This document shows positions 1-9,231 of a stretch of DNA of 64,000 nucleotides, in pieces. The notes below the pieces were generated by a model that did no database searches, was not told where the DNA came from, and saw only the letters and a program-made list of their open reading frames with translations. The stretch spans positions 62,001 to 126,000 of the forward strand of contig LR590083.2 in assembly GCA_901457705.2 (NCBI GenBank), given 5' to 3'. The first letter of the stretch is position 1. Each line of letters opens with the position of its first letter. The DNA comes from Beijerinckiaceae bacterium RH AL1 (GTDB taxonomy: Bacteria > Pseudomonadota > Alphaproteobacteria > Rhizobiales > Beijerinckiaceae). The position numbers and the translations under genes are program-made.

Positions 1-1
1 G

Positions 2-223
2 CGGCCGGGCGGCCGCATCTTCATGGACGGCGTCGATCTCACCTCGGACTACGGGTGGGAGTTCTTCCTGAACCACCTGTCGATCCCGCCGCAGGAGCGG
101 CCGCCGAACATCAGCGAGCTGAGCACGCCGCAGGAATTCTCGACGTATCTGACGCGCGCCGGCTTCAAGAACATCAGGCTCCAGTCGGTCGGATTGTGGG
201 TGGTCGCCACCGCCGTCAAGTGA
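2..223 (+). CDS. Methyltransferase-like protein, C-terminal fragment (partial)
   Basis: The reading frame is open from the first bases of the window to a TGA at 221-223, so this is the 3-prime end of a gene that starts outside. About 73 residues are visible. The tail reads as an AGF-x-N-I-R-L segment followed by a short hydrophobic beta-strand and ends in ATAVK. That arrangement resembles the last strand pair of class I SAM-dependent methyltransferases, but no SAM-binding motif lies inside the window, so the family is only a guess. An internal ATG at 23 could be taken as a start, but the frame upstream (RPGGRIF) continues smoothly and the fragment is better read as truncated by the window edge. 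Confidence 0.5.
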   Translation, partial: RPGGRIFMDGVDLTSDYGWEFFLNHLSIPPQERPPNISELSTPQEFSTYLTRAGFKNIRLQSVGLWVVATAVK

Positions 224-255
224 CGCGCACGATCTGAAGTCTTTGTCGCGAGCGG

Positions 256-1344
256 CTAAACGCTCGGCTGGCTCGCGAACAGCTGGCTCGCCTGCGCCAC
301 GAAGTGCGCCTGCGAGCGCGTGTCGGATTTCGAGAAGATCGACTTCAGGTGCACCCTGACGGTGCTGACGCTGACGCGGCGCTCCTCGGTGATCTGATGG
401 ACGGACCGTCCCTCGAGCAGCAGCAGGGCGATCGCCGCTTCGGTGGAGGTAAAACCATAGGCGCGCCGCAGGATCTCGTCGCGGCTGAACAGGGCCGGCT
501 TCAGCAAAAGCAGGATCGAGCCCTTCGTGAACAGGAAGCGCGCGTCGAGATCCAGGCAGACGGCGCGGACGGTCAGCCGCTTTCCGCGGTTGCTGATCAC
601 CGTGATCGAGCGATCCATGACGATCGGCTCGATCTTCCGCTCGCAGGCGGAGTCGAGCAGCGCGTGGAACAGCGCCGCGCTTTGCGCGTGCTTGAACGTC
701 AGGCGCTGGCCGCGGGTCATGGCGCCGACGAGCTTCTCCGCATCCTGGTTGGCGCTGAGGACGGCGCCGTTCTCGTCGCACACGATTGCGGCATGCGAGA
801 CGAAGTCGAGCGCCTCTGTCGTCGACTCGATCTTCACGTCGCCGAGCAGCCGCGACAAGGTCGCCGCGTCGGTCAGAGGCCGCCACAGCATCTTCAGCTT
901 GTCCTGTTCCTCGGTCACGAACGGACCCTGCGCGATGCTGCGCTGGATCGAGATCGTCCAGAGATCGCCGCTCGCGAGGAAGCCGACGCCGGCAAACCAG
1001 TGACGGTTCTGCGCATGTAGAAAGTCCTGGTAGTAGTCCGACCTCCGCATCTGGTCTTGGGACATGATGTCGAAATCGGTCATGACCCCTTCGCGGGCCA
1101 TGGTGGGCACGCCCTTATAGCGGAGATCCCGCTCGTGCCATCGGCCGGCCTCGTAGAGATGCGTGAGCTCGTCGAGGTCGGGGGAGCAGATTGGCCGCAG
1201 ATGTCGGACGTCGGTCGAAAAGAGAAGCGCGCCGGCGCCGCCGACCTCGCTGCTGACCAAGGTGAGCAGGTCGCGCCAAGAGCCGTTGCCGAGCGCCGTG
1301 CTCTGCAAGTTCGACGCAATATTGTCCAAACGCCAGCTCGTCAC
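256..1344 (-). CDS. LuxR-family transcriptional regulator
   Basis: A DNA-binding regulator of about 362 residues. The last 65 or so residues form a LuxR/GerE helix-turn-helix: a FTSTEAAIALLLLEG segment, then VSTVRVHLKSIFSK as the recognition helix. The preceding 290 residues have no motif I can name but resemble the PAS-like sensory halves of rhizobial LuxR solo regulators. The frame is open upstream to 1476 (a GTG), and an ATG lies at 1401, but the GTG at 1344 has a good AAGGA Shine-Dalgarno seven bases upstream, so I take that start. No acyl-homoserine lactone synthase is nearby, so the ligand is unknown. It is transcribed divergently from the DUF2948 gene. Confidence 0.8.
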   Translation of the reverse strand: MTSWRLDNIASNLQSTALGNGSWRDLLTLVSSEVGGAGALLFSTDVRHLRPICSPDLDELTHLYEAGRWHERDLRYKGVPTMAREGVMTDFDIMSQDQMRRSDYYQDFLHAQNRHWFAGVGFLASGDLWTISIQRSIAQGPFVTEEQDKLKMLWRPLTDAATLSRLLGDVKIESTTEALDFVSHAAIVCDENGAVLSANQDAEKLVGAMTRGQRLTFKHAQSAALFHALLDSACERKIEPIVMDRSITVISNRGKRLTVRAVCLDLDARFLFTKGSILLLLKPALFSRDEILRRAYGFTSTEAAIALLLLEGRSVHQITEERRVSVSTVRVHLKSIFSKSDTRSQAHFVAQASQLFASQPSV

Positions 1345-1505
1345 TTGGCCGTCCTTGAGCCGAAGAGCCTGCGGGAAATCTGGACGAGCGCCAGGGCGCA
1401 TGCAACTGCCATCCCGCGGCCCGTTGGGTCGAGTGCGCTGGGAGCAACGCTTGTGAACCCGAGCCGCGAGCCGCACGTTCCGTCGCCGCCCGCTCTGGAG
1501 ATCAC

Positions 1506-1967
1506 ATGACCGCGTCCTCCGTCGCCGCCCCGCCGCTGCTCCGCCTCGTCGCGCTCGACGAGGACGATCTCGCGATCCTGTCGGCCAACCTGCAGGACGC
1601 GCTGATCCCGGTGCCCGAGATCGCCTATCTGCCGAGGGAGAAGCGGTTCGCGCTGGCCGGCAAGCGGTTCGACTGGGTCAAGGCGGCGGCGGGCGGCTGC
1701 GAGCGCTGCACGACCGGCCTGCATTTCGAGCGTGTGCTGTCGGTGGCACGCATCGGCTTCGCCCAGGACGAGCACGATCGCGTGCTCAACCTGCTCGCCG
1801 TCGCCTTCACGCCCGGCGACGCGCCGGCTGGCCAGGTGACGCTCACCTTCTCCGGCGGCGCGGCGATCCGGCTCGAGGTCGAGTGCCTGGAAGTCGGGAT
1901 GGCCGACCTCGGCGAGCGCTGGCCCTGCACCAAGCAGCCGGCCCATCCCGTCGAGGAGCGGGCCTGA
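1506..1967 (+). CDS. DUF2948 family protein
   Basis: A 153-residue soluble protein with the DUF2948 signature: an N-terminal LRLVALDEDDLAILSANLQD segment, then YLPREKRFAL and a conserved RFDW. Members are short, alphaproteobacterial and of unknown function, and are often found next to hisD; hisD is not visible here. The ATG at 1506 follows a GGAG at a suitable distance. It converges with the DUF427 gene, their stops being only a few bases apart. Nothing in the sequence points to membrane or periplasmic location. Confidence 0.85.
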   Translation: MTASSVAAPPLLRLVALDEDDLAILSANLQDALIPVPEIAYLPREKRFALAGKRFDWVKAAAGGCERCTTGLHFERVLSVARIGFAQDEHDRVLNLLAVAFTPGDAPAGQVTLTFSGGAAIRLEVECLEVGMADLGERWPCTKQPAHPVEERA

Positions 1968-1970
1968 AGG

Positions 1971-2351
1971 CTAGATGGTCGTCACCTCGATCGAGTCGAC
2001 GCGATCCGGGTAGAACGCGACATGGTCCTTGATCGCGAGCACCGCGTCGTACGGCGCCTCGTAGGTCCACACCGCGTTCTCGGCGCGCGGGCCGCCGGCC
2101 GGAATGCTGAAGTAGCCGGCCTCGCCCTTGTAGGGGCAGTAAGTGGAGTGCGCGGTCCTCGTCAGCGTGCTCATGTCGACGTCCTTGCGGGGCACGTAGA
2201 GCACAGGCGGGTAGGAGGCCTCGCGCAGCGAGAGCGCGTCGCGGGTATCGGCGACGACCTTGCCGCCGACGATGACGCGCACGCGCGTGCCGCTCGGGGC
2301 GGTGTCGATGGGGTGGTCGGGGCCGGGGATCATGACGGGCTTGTCGAGCAT
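1971..2351 (-). CDS. DUF427 domain-containing protein
   Basis: About 126 residues with the DUF427 fold pattern: a GGKVVADTRDAL strand pair, a YPPVLYVPRKDV segment, the invariant TYCPYKGEA stretch and an AFYPDRV strand near the C-terminus. The biochemical role of the family is not established. The frame extends to an ATG at 2375, but the ATG at 2351 (MLDKPVMIPG) matches the usual family N-terminus. It starts 39 bases after the DUF817 gene ends, on the same strand, so the two may share a transcript and could be the tail of the B12-riboswitch operon. Confidence 0.85.
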   Translation of the reverse strand: MLDKPVMIPGPDHPIDTAPSGTRVRVIVGGKVVADTRDALSLREASYPPVLYVPRKDVDMSTLTRTAHSTYCPYKGEAGYFSIPAGGPRAENAVWTYEAPYDAVLAIKDHVAFYPDRVDSIEVTTI

Positions 2352-2390
2352 GGCGATGTCTCCTTGCTGCAGCACATGGGGATGCGGGCC

Positions 2391-3302
2391 TTACCGCGCC
2401 AGAGCGACGGCCTCGTCCCTTGGCACGGCGGCGGCGTCCAGCGCGCGGACGCCCTGGATCCAGGCGACCATGGCGTAGGAGATGATCATCAGCAGGAACC
2501 ATGAGGTGAGCTTGGACGGCGAAACGAACGTCCAATGCCCCATCTGGCGCGGATAGAGCCAGGTGCCCGTGAAGGTCCCGATGTTCTCGGCAAACCAGAT
2601 GAAGAGCGCGACGAGCAGAAAGCCCAGGAGCAGCGGCATGAAGCGGTGCGTGCGCCAGACCTTGAAGTACACCGTCGTGCGCGCAAAGAGCGCGATAATG
2701 ACGGCGATCAGGCCGAGCCGCATGTCGACGCCGAAGTGATCGGCAAGGAAGTTCGCGTAGATCGCCGCCGAAAGGACAAGCAGGGCCGGCAGGCTTGGAT
2801 GGCGCGCGAAGCGGAAGTCGAACAGCCGCCAGACGCGGGCGAGGTAGGAGCCCACCGACGCATACATGAAGCCGGTGAACAGCGGCACGCCGCCGATGTG
2901 GAAGAGACTCGCCTCGGGATAAATCCAAGAGCCGACGTGGGTCTTCTCGATCTCCATCAGCGTGCCGATGACGTGGAAGGCGCAGATCACCTTGGCTTCT
3001 TCCAGCGTCTCCAGCCGGGTGACCAGCATGCCGATCTGCAAGGCGATGGCGGCGAGGAACAGGACGTCGTAGCGGGCCAGCGGCGCGTGGGCGGGATAGG
3101 CGTAACGGGTGGCGACGAGCAGCGCCAGCATCGCGCCGCCGAACAGGCAGGCCCAGCCCTGCTTCAGGCCGAAGCGGACGAATTCATAGAGCGCGACGGC
3201 CGCCGGACCGCGTCGGACGGCCGCCTCGCCGATCTCGGCCTCGATCGTGATGAAGCGGGCGATGGGCGGCCACGCGGCGGCCGAGGAGATGCGGGGAGCC
3301 AT
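2391..3302 (-). CDS. DUF817 integral membrane protein
   Basis: A roughly 303-residue membrane protein with about seven or eight hydrophobic segments, among them one near residues 45-65 and several in the C-terminal half. Family-typical loops are visible: KTHVGSWIYPE and FTGTWLYPRQMGHW. DUF817 (YoaT-like) proteins are inner-membrane proteins of unknown function. The open frame runs much further upstream, but that part overlaps cobI in another frame; the ATG at 3302 is the sensible start. It lies 59 bases downstream of cobI on the same strand, so it may be B12-regulated. A role in cobalt or corrinoid uptake would be inference only. Confidence 0.85.
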   Translation of the reverse strand: MAPRISSAAAWPPIARFITIEAEIGEAAVRRGPAAVALYEFVRFGLKQGWACLFGGAMLALLVATRYAYPAHAPLARYDVLFLAAIALQIGMLVTRLETLEEAKVICAFHVIGTLMEIEKTHVGSWIYPEASLFHIGGVPLFTGFMYASVGSYLARVWRLFDFRFARHPSLPALLVLSAAIYANFLADHFGVDMRLGLIAVIIALFARTTVYFKVWRTHRFMPLLLGFLLVALFIWFAENIGTFTGTWLYPRQMGHWTFVSPSKLTSWFLLMIISYAMVAWIQGVRALDAAAVPRDEAVALAR

Positions 3303-3361
3303 GCAAATCCCTTGAGCAATGCCCTCGAGAAGAGATGACCCACGAGGCGTTTCGATGGCGC

Positions 3362-4087
3362 CTAAGGCCGCCGCCCCGTCCCGGGGATGAGCACGACGGA
3401 AAAGTACGGCGCCTTTTCGTTGATCGCCTCGGCGAGCGGCAGCACCCGCTCGCCGCTCATCGAGCCCCGCTCGACATAGACGGCCTCGTCGAGCCGCCCC
3501 GCGGCCTCGACCGCCGCCCGCACTTTCGCGAAGTTCGAGCCGAGCTTCATCACCACCGCGGCGTCGGTCGCCGCGAGCTTTTCGCGCAGGATCTCGGGCG
3601 GCAGCGTGCCGGGCACGACGGTGAGAACGTCGTCGCCCCAGCTCATCGGTAGGCTTGCGGCGCTCCAGCAACCCGACATGCCTGACACGCCGGGCACGAT
3701 AGTCACGGCGTAGCGTGCGCGCAGCCGCACGTAGAGGTGCATGAACGAGCCGTAGAACAGCGGGTCGCCCTCGCAGATCAGCGCGACGTCGCGTCCGGCG
3801 TCGAGATGGGCGGCGAGGCGCGCAGCCGCCTCTTCGTAGAAGGGCGCGAGGGTCGCGGCGTAGCTCTCGTCGTGGACCGGGATCTCGGTCGTCACCGGAT
3901 AGGCGAGGCGCACCTCCTCGCAATCCTTGCGCAGATGCGCGTCGACGATCGTGCGGGCGTGGCCGCGCAGGTCCCGCTTGCAGAAGTAGGCGACGACGGG
4001 CGCCGCCCGCAGCAGGCGTACGGCCTTCAGCGTCATCAACTCGGGGTCGCCGGGGCCGAGCCCGATGCCGAAGAGCTGCCCGGTCAC
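3362..4087 (-). CDS. cobI: Precorrin-2 C(20)-methyltransferase
   Basis: CobI transfers a methyl group from SAM to C-20 of precorrin-2, giving precorrin-3A in cobalamin synthesis. The 241-residue protein has the tetrapyrrole methylase fold: [13 protein letters not shown] at the N-terminus, [15 protein letters not shown] around residues 100-115, and [13 protein letters not shown] near 132-145. Length fits the family. The start is a GTG at 4087 that overlaps the stop of cobH by four bases (GTGA), a sign of translational coupling. It is the third gene after the B12 riboswitch. Confidence 0.95.
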   Translation of the reverse strand: MTGQLFGIGLGPGDPELMTLKAVRLLRAAPVVAYFCKRDLRGHARTIVDAHLRKDCEEVRLAYPVTTEIPVHDESYAATLAPFYEEAAARLAAHLDAGRDVALICEGDPLFYGSFMHLYVRLRARYAVTIVPGVSGMSGCWSAASLPMSWGDDVLTVVPGTLPPEILREKLAATDAAVVMKLGSNFAKVRAAVEAAGRLDEAVYVERGSMSGERVLPLAEAINEKAPYFSVVLIPGTGRRP

Positions 4088-4716
4088 TCGCGTTCACTCG
4101 CGAGCGCATTGACGGCGGCGGCGGTCATCGCGCTGCCGCCGCGCCGGCCGCGCACGATGATCGAGGCGAGGTCGGAGCGCGCCGCCAGCGCGTCCTTCGA
4201 TTCCGCGGCCCCGACGAAGCCGACAGGGATGCCGACGACAAGCGCCGGCCGCGGCGCGCCGGCGTCGATCAGCTCGAGGAGGCGAAACAGGGCGGTCGGC
4301 GCATTCCCGATCGCCACGACCGCGCCGTCGAGCCGCTCGCGCCAGAGCTCGAGGGCGGCTGCGGTCCGCGTCGTGCCGAGCTGCGCCGCTAGGCCTGGGA
4401 CGCGCGGGTCGCGCAGCGTGCAAACGACGTCGTTGTCGGCCGGCAGGCGGGCGCGGGTGACGCCGTCCGCGACCATCGCGGCATCGCAGAGAACCGGCGC
4501 GCCGGCGGCGAGCGCGGCGACGCCGGCTTCGGCGGCCCCCGGCGAAAAGACGATGTCGTCGGCTACCTCGACCATGCCGCAGGCATGGATGACGCGGACC
4601 GCGACGCGCTCTTCGGCGGCGGTGAAACGGGCGAGCTCGGCCTCGGCGCGGATGATCGCGAAGGAGCGGCGATAGATCTCGTCACCGTCGCGGACATAGT
4701 CGAGGCCGCCGGTCAT
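4084..4716 (-). CDS. cobH: Precorrin-8X methylmutase
   Basis: CobH moves a methyl group from C-11 to C-12, turning precorrin-8X into hydrogenobyrinate. The 210-residue product shows the family pattern: [11 protein letters not shown] near the N-terminus, the RVIHACGM segment with the catalytic-region histidine, [13 protein letters not shown], and a [14 protein letters not shown] loop in the C-terminal third. The open frame extends upstream, but the ATG at 4716 gives the normal length and overlaps the DUF1636 stop by four bases (ATGA). It is coupled in the same way to cobI downstream. Confidence 0.95.
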   Translation of the reverse strand: MTGGLDYVRDGDEIYRRSFAIIRAEAELARFTAAEERVAVRVIHACGMVEVADDIVFSPGAAEAGVAALAAGAPVLCDAAMVADGVTRARLPADNDVVCTLRDPRVPGLAAQLGTTRTAAALELWRERLDGAVVAIGNAPTALFRLLELIDAGAPRPALVVGIPVGFVGAAESKDALAARSDLASIIVRGRRGGSAMTAAAVNALASERE

Positions 4717-5129
4717 CCAAGCGCCTTCGGCAGCGGCGGCACGCGGGCGACGACGCCCTTCTTCAGCGCATCCGGCCTGGCCTTCCAAGGGATGATGCCG
4801 TGCTCGGCCTCGGCGTAGAGCCGTGCGCCGACAAGGATCGTCTCTGCGGCGTGCTCGGCCGAGAGGTCGCCGTAGACGTAGGTCCACTTGCCGGGCGCCG
4901 CGAAGGCGACGGTGCAGACGCGCTTGCAGACGCTGAGGCACTCGACGGGCTCGATATTGACCAGGGGGTCATCCGAAAGGGCTTCGAGTGCGGCAAGCAG
5001 CCGTGCGCCTGGCCGCTCGTCGCCCGAGGCCGCGGAGTCGCGGCAGGTCGTGCAGACGTAGACCGTCATCGGCGCGCCGGCATCCTGCACGGCGGCGGGA
5101 GCCGGATCGAGCACCGGGGCGTCGCTCAT
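4713..5129 (-). CDS. DUF1636 ferredoxin-like metal-binding protein
   Basis: A 138-residue protein of the DUF1636 family, commonly encoded at the head of alphaproteobacterial cobalamin operons. It has the thioredoxin-like ferredoxin cysteine pattern: C-T-T-C (CX2C) at about residues 26-29, then CLSVCKRVC with three cysteines near 64-72. This could hold an Fe-S cluster or another metal. Its exact role in corrin synthesis is not settled. It is the first gene after the B12 riboswitch; the ATG at 5129 has a GGAGG nine bases upstream. A second possible start ([11 protein letters not shown]) would remove a proline/alanine-rich leader of 20 residues. Confidence 0.85.
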   Translation of the reverse strand: MSDAPVLDPAPAAVQDAGAPMTVYVCTTCRDSAASGDERPGARLLAALEALSDDPLVNIEPVECLSVCKRVCTVAFAAPGKWTYVYGDLSAEHAAETILVGARLYAEAEHGIIPWKARPDALKKGVVARVPPLPKALG

Positions 5130-5225
5130 GCGCGCAAGCCTCCGGGTGTACGAGAAAGCGTGCCGCGCATCGCGCGCAGCTCAAGCACCGTCGGGACACC
5201 CCGCCGAAGGCGCGCGCTCTACTGA

Positions 5226-5402
5226 GACGGCAGATGTCCTGGCTCGTGGATCGTCGCTCGTGCGCCGCCTTCCCAGGCCTGACGACCCAGTGGCATCGAT
5301 AGCGCCCGAGCTTCCCACTTACAGTTGCGGGGGCAGCTGTGGCTCGCGGCCCGGCGGGCCGGACCCCACATTCCCTTGCGAACCCGCGCGAGCGGGACCG
5401 TC
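5226..5402 (-). promoter_or_regulatory. Cobalamin (B12) riboswitch
   Basis: On the minus strand the RNA contains the B12 box GCTGCCCCCGCAACTGTAAG (complement of about 5321-5340), an upstream AAGGGAA element, a GCCACTG segment, a GGGAAGGCG element, and the closing GAGCCAGGACATCTGCCGT (complement of about 5227-5245). Order and spacing match the AdoCbl riboswitch class. It precedes DUF1636-cobH-cobI, so corrinoid presumably represses these genes. The stretch 5130-5225 between aptamer and ATG would carry the expression platform; I did not identify a definite terminator there. Confidence 0.95.
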
Positions 5403-5409
5403 GCGGGCG

Positions 5410-5438
5410 ATCTAGGGCGGGCGTCGCGCAGCTGTCAA
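5410..5438 (-). promoter_or_regulatory. Sigma-70-type promoter for the B12-riboswitch operon
   Basis: The minus strand reads TTGACA (complement of 5433-5438), a 17-base spacer, then CTAGAT (complement of 5410-5415). Transcription would begin around 5403, just where the riboswitch aptamer begins. This agreement in position supports both calls. Confidence 0.75.
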
Positions 5439-5474
5439 TTGCAGGCGAGGCGCCCTCTCGCTAAGGTCACGGCC

Positions 5475-6080
5475 ATGGACAAGTTCACCACGCTGACCAG
5501 CGTCGCCGCGCCGCTGCCGATCGCCAACGTCGACACCGACCAGATCATCCCCGCCCGCTTCCTCAAGACGATCAAGCGCACGGGGCTCGGCTCGGCCCTG
5601 TTCGCGTCCTTGCGCTACAACGACGACGGCTCGGAGAAGCCGGACTTCGTTCTCAACCAGCGGGCCTATCGCAAGGCGCAGATCCTCGTCGCCGAGGACA
5701 ATTTCGGCTGCGGCTCGTCGCGCGAGCATGCGCCCTGGGCGCTACTCGATTTCGGCATCCGCTGCGTCATCTCGACGAGCTTCGCCGACATCTTCTTCAA
5801 TAACTGCTTCAAGAACGGCATCCTGCCGATCGTCGTCTCGCCCGACGACCTCGCCAAGCTGATGGACGACGCCGACCGCGGCTCGAACGCGACGCTGACC
5901 GTCGATCTCGAGGCGCAGGAGATCAGGGGGCCCGACGGCGGCACGCTCGCTTTCGAGATCGACCCGTTCCGCAAGCACTGCCTGCTCAACGGCCTCGACG
6001 ACATCGGCCTGACGCTCGAGAAGAGCGGCGGGATCGAGGCCTACGAGTCCAAGCTTGCCGCAGAGCGCCCATGGCTGTGA
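5475..6080 (+). CDS. leuD: 3-isopropylmalate dehydratase small subunit
   Basis: LeuD pairs with LeuC to isomerise 2- to 3-isopropylmalate in leucine synthesis. The 201-residue product carries [13 protein letters not shown] near the N-terminus, the [14 protein letters not shown] swivel-domain signature around residues 75-90, and [16 protein letters not shown]. The open frame extends upstream, but ATG 5475 gives the family length. leuC is not in the window. The gene is divergent from the B12 operon, and its last ten bases overlap the start of the next gene. Confidence 0.95.
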   Translation: MDKFTTLTSVAAPLPIANVDTDQIIPARFLKTIKRTGLGSALFASLRYNDDGSEKPDFVLNQRAYRKAQILVAEDNFGCGSSREHAPWALLDFGIRCVISTSFADIFFNNCFKNGILPIVVSPDDLAKLMDDADRGSNATLTVDLEAQEIRGPDGGTLAFEIDPFRKHCLLNGLDDIGLTLEKSGGIEAYESKLAAERPWL

Positions 6081-6622
6081 CCCGGTCGTCCCTCGTCGCC
6101 GCGTTGGCGCTACTCGTGACCGCGGCCTCGGCTCAGCAGGCGCCACCGCCCGGTCTGCCGGGCGCGCCGCCGGTGGCCCCCGCCGCAGCTGCGCCCGCGC
6201 CCGCGCCCGACGCGTTCACCGGCGACACGGACACGTGGATCTTCTCCGGCGTGCTCCAGGACAGCACCGAGTCGTTCTCCGGCACGCTGATCACCGGCAA
6301 ATCGGACACGCAGTTCGAGCTGAAGCTGGCCGACGGCGCGACTTGCGACGGGGCCGACCTGAAGCCGTCGCCCGGCCTCGTGAGGCTGAGCGAGATCCAA
6401 TGCACCGACGGGCGTCCGATGCGCGCCCTGTTCGTGCCGCAGCCGCACCAGACGCTGAAGGTCTTCGGGCACGTCGGCGACATGCGCTTCTCCACCGTCG
6501 CGCATATCCTCGGCACGCAGCCGATTCCCGAGCCGCAGCAGACGACCGCCCCGCGCGCGCCAATGCCGATGCCCGACGTGCCGCCCGCGGCGGCTCCGCC
6601 GTCTGCGAAGCCGCCCGGCTAA
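6071..6622 (+). CDS. Secreted proline/alanine-rich protein of unknown function
   Basis: 183 residues beginning with a clear signal peptide (hydrophobic run to about residue 21, ASAQQ as probable cleavage region). Residues 22-46 are proline/alanine-rich, about 50-145 form a compact domain rich in short beta-like segments, and the tail is again proline-rich. I do not recognise the domain. The ATG at 6071 lies inside the last codons of leuD in another frame, so translation may be coupled to leuD although no metabolic link is evident. Its two cysteines (ATCDG and EIQCTDG) could form a disulfide in the periplasm. Confidence 0.65.
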   Translation: MAVTRSSLVAALALLVTAASAQQAPPPGLPGAPPVAPAAAAPAPAPDAFTGDTDTWIFSGVLQDSTESFSGTLITGKSDTQFELKLADGATCDGADLKPSPGLVRLSEIQCTDGRPMRALFVPQPHQTLKVFGHVGDMRFSTVAHILGTQPIPEPQQTTAPRAPMPMPDVPPAAAPPSAKPPG

Positions 6623-6638
6623 GATCCGGGCTGACCCG

Positions 6639-6881
6639 CTAGCGCGCCGTCTCCTTGGCGGTCAGCGCCTCGGCGGCGCGGGCGTCGACCTGCGCCTGCT
6701 TCTGCTTCTTCAGCTTCTCGGTCTCGGCCTTGACGCAGTCCGCCCGCGAGGCCCGGGTCCAATGGCCCTCCTCGCAGACGAGCGCGATGTTGCGCTTGTC
6801 CATGTCGGTCAGCTCGGCCTGCCGGTAGTCCGACGGCGGCGCCGTGTCGGCGACCAGAACGAGAAGCAGTGCCGCGAGCAT
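6639..6881 (-). CDS. Small exported or membrane-anchored protein
   Basis: An 80-residue product starting at the ATG at 6881, which has a strong GGGAGG ribosome site. It begins MLAALLLVLVADTAPP, a short hydrophobic stretch that may act as a signal or anchor. The rest is charged, with two cysteines (LVCEEGHW and RADCVKAE) and a lysine/glutamine-rich helix. I cannot name a family. It converges with the secreted protein ending at 6622 and lies downstream of cobD on the same strand. Confidence 0.55.
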   Translation of the reverse strand: MLAALLLVLVADTAPPSDYRQAELTDMDKRNIALVCEEGHWTRASRADCVKAETEKLKKQKQAQVDARAAEALTAKETAR

Positions 6882-6934
6882 GTCGTCCTCCCTTGCGGGG
6901 ATGAGAATGCCCGCATCCTGCGACGGCATTCCGA

Positions 6935-7909
6935 CTAGAGTCCGGCAAAAATCAATGCGCCGACGATCGCAACGGCGATCTCGAGGGCGCAGGCGACCCG
7001 ATAGAGCGTGAGCGCCTGGCGTATCGCCTCGGCGCCGATCTCGCGCGGGCCGTCGCCGATCGTCGCGTCCTCGACGAGCCGGCCGGCATAGACGCGAGGA
7101 CCGCCGAGCGAGAGCTTGAGCGCGCCGGCCATCGCGGCCTCCGGCCAGCCGGCGTTCGGCGACGCGTGGCCGCGGGCGTCGCGTCGCGCGATGCGCCAGG
7201 CGTCGCCGGCGGAGGCGCCCGGCAGCAGCGCGGCCGCCGCGACGAGCCAGAGCGCGGCGAGGCGGGCGGCCGGCCAGTTGACCACATCGTCGAGCTTCGC
7301 CGCCGCGAAGCCGAAGGCCGCATGGCGCGGCGTGAGATGGCCGATCATGCTGTCGGCGGTGTTCACCGCCTTGTAGCCGAAGCCGCCGGGCAGGCCGCCG
7401 ACGGCGAGCCAGAAGGCAGGTGCGACGATGCCGTCGGCAAAGTTCTCCGCCAGGCTCTCGATGGCCGCGCGCGCGATGCCGCCCGCGTCGAGCACCGCGG
7501 TGTCGCGGCCAACGATTCTGCCGACGGCCGTGCGCGCGGCGTCGAGGCCTTCAGTCTCGAGGGCCTGAGCGACGGCGCGGACGTGGCTATCGAGGCTGCG
7601 CTGCGCGAGGCAGGTCGAGGCGAGCAGGCCGACAACAACGAGCGCCGGGACGTGGGGTAGCGCGGCGGCCGCTGCCTGCGCCGCCGCCGCCAGCGTGAGG
7701 CACACGGCGAGCAGCGCCGCCAGCGCAGCGAAGCCTCGAGCGCGCCGCGCCGGCGCGGGGAGGTCAGCGCGATTGAGCCGGGCGTCGAGCGCGGCAAGGG
7801 CAGCGCCGATCCAGGTGACGGGATGGCCGATCCTGGCGAAGAGCGCGTCGGGATAGCCGAGCCCTGCTTCCGCGACGAGGCCGACGGCGCAGATCGCCAG
7901 GGAGTTCAC
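6935..7909 (-). CDS. cobD: Adenosylcobinamide-phosphate synthase (CobD/CbiB)
   Basis: CobD/CbiB attaches the aminopropanol arm to adenosylcobyric acid in late B12 synthesis; it is an inner-membrane enzyme. The 324-residue product has several hydrophobic segments and the family motifs GHPVTWIGAALAALD near residue 28, SLDSHVRAVAQALE, VGRDTAVLDAGGIARAAIESLAENFADG split over residues 130-160, and FGYKAVNTADSMIGH. The GTG at 7909 overlaps the cobB stop by four bases. Open frame further upstream overlaps cobB and was not used. Third gene of cobM-cobB-cobD. Confidence 0.93.
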   Translation of the reverse strand: MNSLAICAVGLVAEAGLGYPDALFARIGHPVTWIGAALAALDARLNRADLPAPARRARGFAALAALLAVCLTLAAAAQAAAAALPHVPALVVVGLLASTCLAQRSLDSHVRAVAQALETEGLDAARTAVGRIVGRDTAVLDAGGIARAAIESLAENFADGIVAPAFWLAVGGLPGGFGYKAVNTADSMIGHLTPRHAAFGFAAAKLDDVVNWPAARLAALWLVAAAALLPGASAGDAWRIARRDARGHASPNAGWPEAAMAGALKLSLGGPRVYAGRLVEDATIGDGPREIGAEAIRQALTLYRVACALEIAVAIVGALIFAGL

Positions 7910-9231
7910 GCGCTCTCGACGGAAATGACATGGAAGAACGAGCCGGACACGTGTCCCCGCCGGCCGCCGGCGGGCGCGACCGCGCCCTGCGCGTCCTGGA
8001 CGGTTGCGAACGGCGCGTCGGCCTCGTCGGACACCGTGGCGTAGTGGAACTCGTGCCCCCGCAGCACCGCGTCGCGCCGACCCAGCACGCCGTCGGCTTC
8101 GAGGGTCCCGGCGCGGTAGCCGAGGTGCAGCTTGCGGGTGGCGAAGCTCGTGCTGTGGCCGAGCAGGCCGAGCATCTCGTGCGGGCGACCGTCCTTGTCG
8201 GTGAGGCTGCGGCCCAGCACCATGTAGCCGCCGCACTCGCCGTGAACCGGCCGCGTCTTCGCAAAGGCGCGCACGCCGTCGAGGAAGCGCCGCGCGTCGG
8301 CCAGAGCGTCGGCATGCAGCTCGGGATACCCGCCGGGCAGCCAGCAGCAGTCGGCGTCGGCGGCCGGCGCCTCGTCGGCCAATGGCGAAAAGAATGCGAT
8401 CTCCGCGCCGGCCGCGCGCCAGCCATTGAGCAGGTGCGGGTAGAGGAAGGAGAAGGCTGCGTCGCGGGCGATCGCGATGCGTTGCCCGGGCGGCGGCACC
8501 GGCACGGCGAGGCCCGGCGGGGCCAAGTCGAGCGGGCGAGCGGCGGCCAGCACGGCATCTAGGTCGACATGCGCGGCCACGAAGTCGGCGATGGCGTCGA
8601 GCGTCGCGTCGAGGGCCGGATGCTCGCCGGCCTGCACGAGGCCGAGGTGACGCTCTGGCAGGGCGAGGACGTCGTTGCGCGGCAGCGCGCCGAGCACGTC
8701 CAGATCGTGCGCGCGCATCGCGTCGGCAACAAGCCGCTCATGGCGCGGGCTGGCGACGCGGTTGAGGATCACGCCGGCGAGCCTGACCTCCGGGTCGAGC
8801 CGCGCGCAGCCCAGCGCGACCGCCGCCGCCGTCTGCGCCTGGCCGGAGACGTCGAGCACGAGGACGACGGGCAGGCCGAAAAGGGCGGCGAGGTCGGCCG
8901 AGGCGCCGGCGCGTCGGGGCGGCGCGGCGACACCGTCGAAGAGGCCCATCGAGCCCTCGCAGACGAGCACGTCGGCGCCGGCCGCTGCCTGCGCGACGAG
9001 ACCGTGCAGGAGACCGGGCTCCATCGCCCAGGAATCGAGATTGAGGCTGGCGCGGCCGGTGGCCGCCATGTGGAAGGCGGGGTCGATGTAGTCCGGCCCG
9101 TTCTTGGCGGCGGCGACGGCGAGGCCGCGGCGGGCCAACGCGCGCATCAGGCCGAGCGAGACCACCGTCTTGCCGCTGCCGGAGCGCGGCGCCGAGACGA
9201 GGAACCCGCGCGTGTGCCTCGGGGGTGTCAC
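7906..9231 (-). CDS. cobB: Cobyrinate (hydrogenobyrinate) a,c-diamide synthase
   Basis: CobB uses glutamine and ATP to amidate the a and c side chains of the corrin ring. The 441-residue protein has an N-terminal ATP-grasp-like P-loop ([17 protein letters not shown], about residues 13-29), a YIDPAFH segment, and a C-terminal glutamine amidotransferase domain with the nucleophile motif [11 protein letters not shown] around 325-335 and a late GSFFHVIS histidine. The GTG at 9231 overlaps the cobM stop by four bases; the longer frame upstream is an overlap with cobM. Confidence 0.93.
   Translation of the reverse strand: MTPPRHTRGFLVSAPRSGSGKTVVSLGLMRALARRGLAVAAAKNGPDYIDPAFHMAATGRASLNLDSWAMEPGLLHGLVAQAAAGADVLVCEGSMGLFDGVAAPPRRAGASADLAALFGLPVVLVLDVSGQAQTAAAVALGCARLDPEVRLAGVILNRVASPRHERLVADAMRAHDLDVLGALPRNDVLALPERHLGLVQAGEHPALDATLDAIADFVAAHVDLDAVLAAARPLDLAPPGLAVPVPPPGQRIAIARDAAFSFLYPHLLNGWRAAGAEIAFFSPLADEAPAADADCCWLPGGYPELHADALADARRFLDGVRAFAKTRPVHGECGGYMVLGRSLTDKDGRPHEMLGLLGHSTSFATRKLHLGYRAGTLEADGVLGRRDAVLRGHEFHYATVSDEADAPFATVQDAQGAVAPAGGRRGHVSGSFFHVISVESA

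Noticed and set aside
3303-4109. N-terminal extension of the DUF817 frame upstream of 3302
   Set aside because: It overlaps cobI in another frame, has shadow-like arginine-rich composition, and ATG 3302 gives the normal protein.
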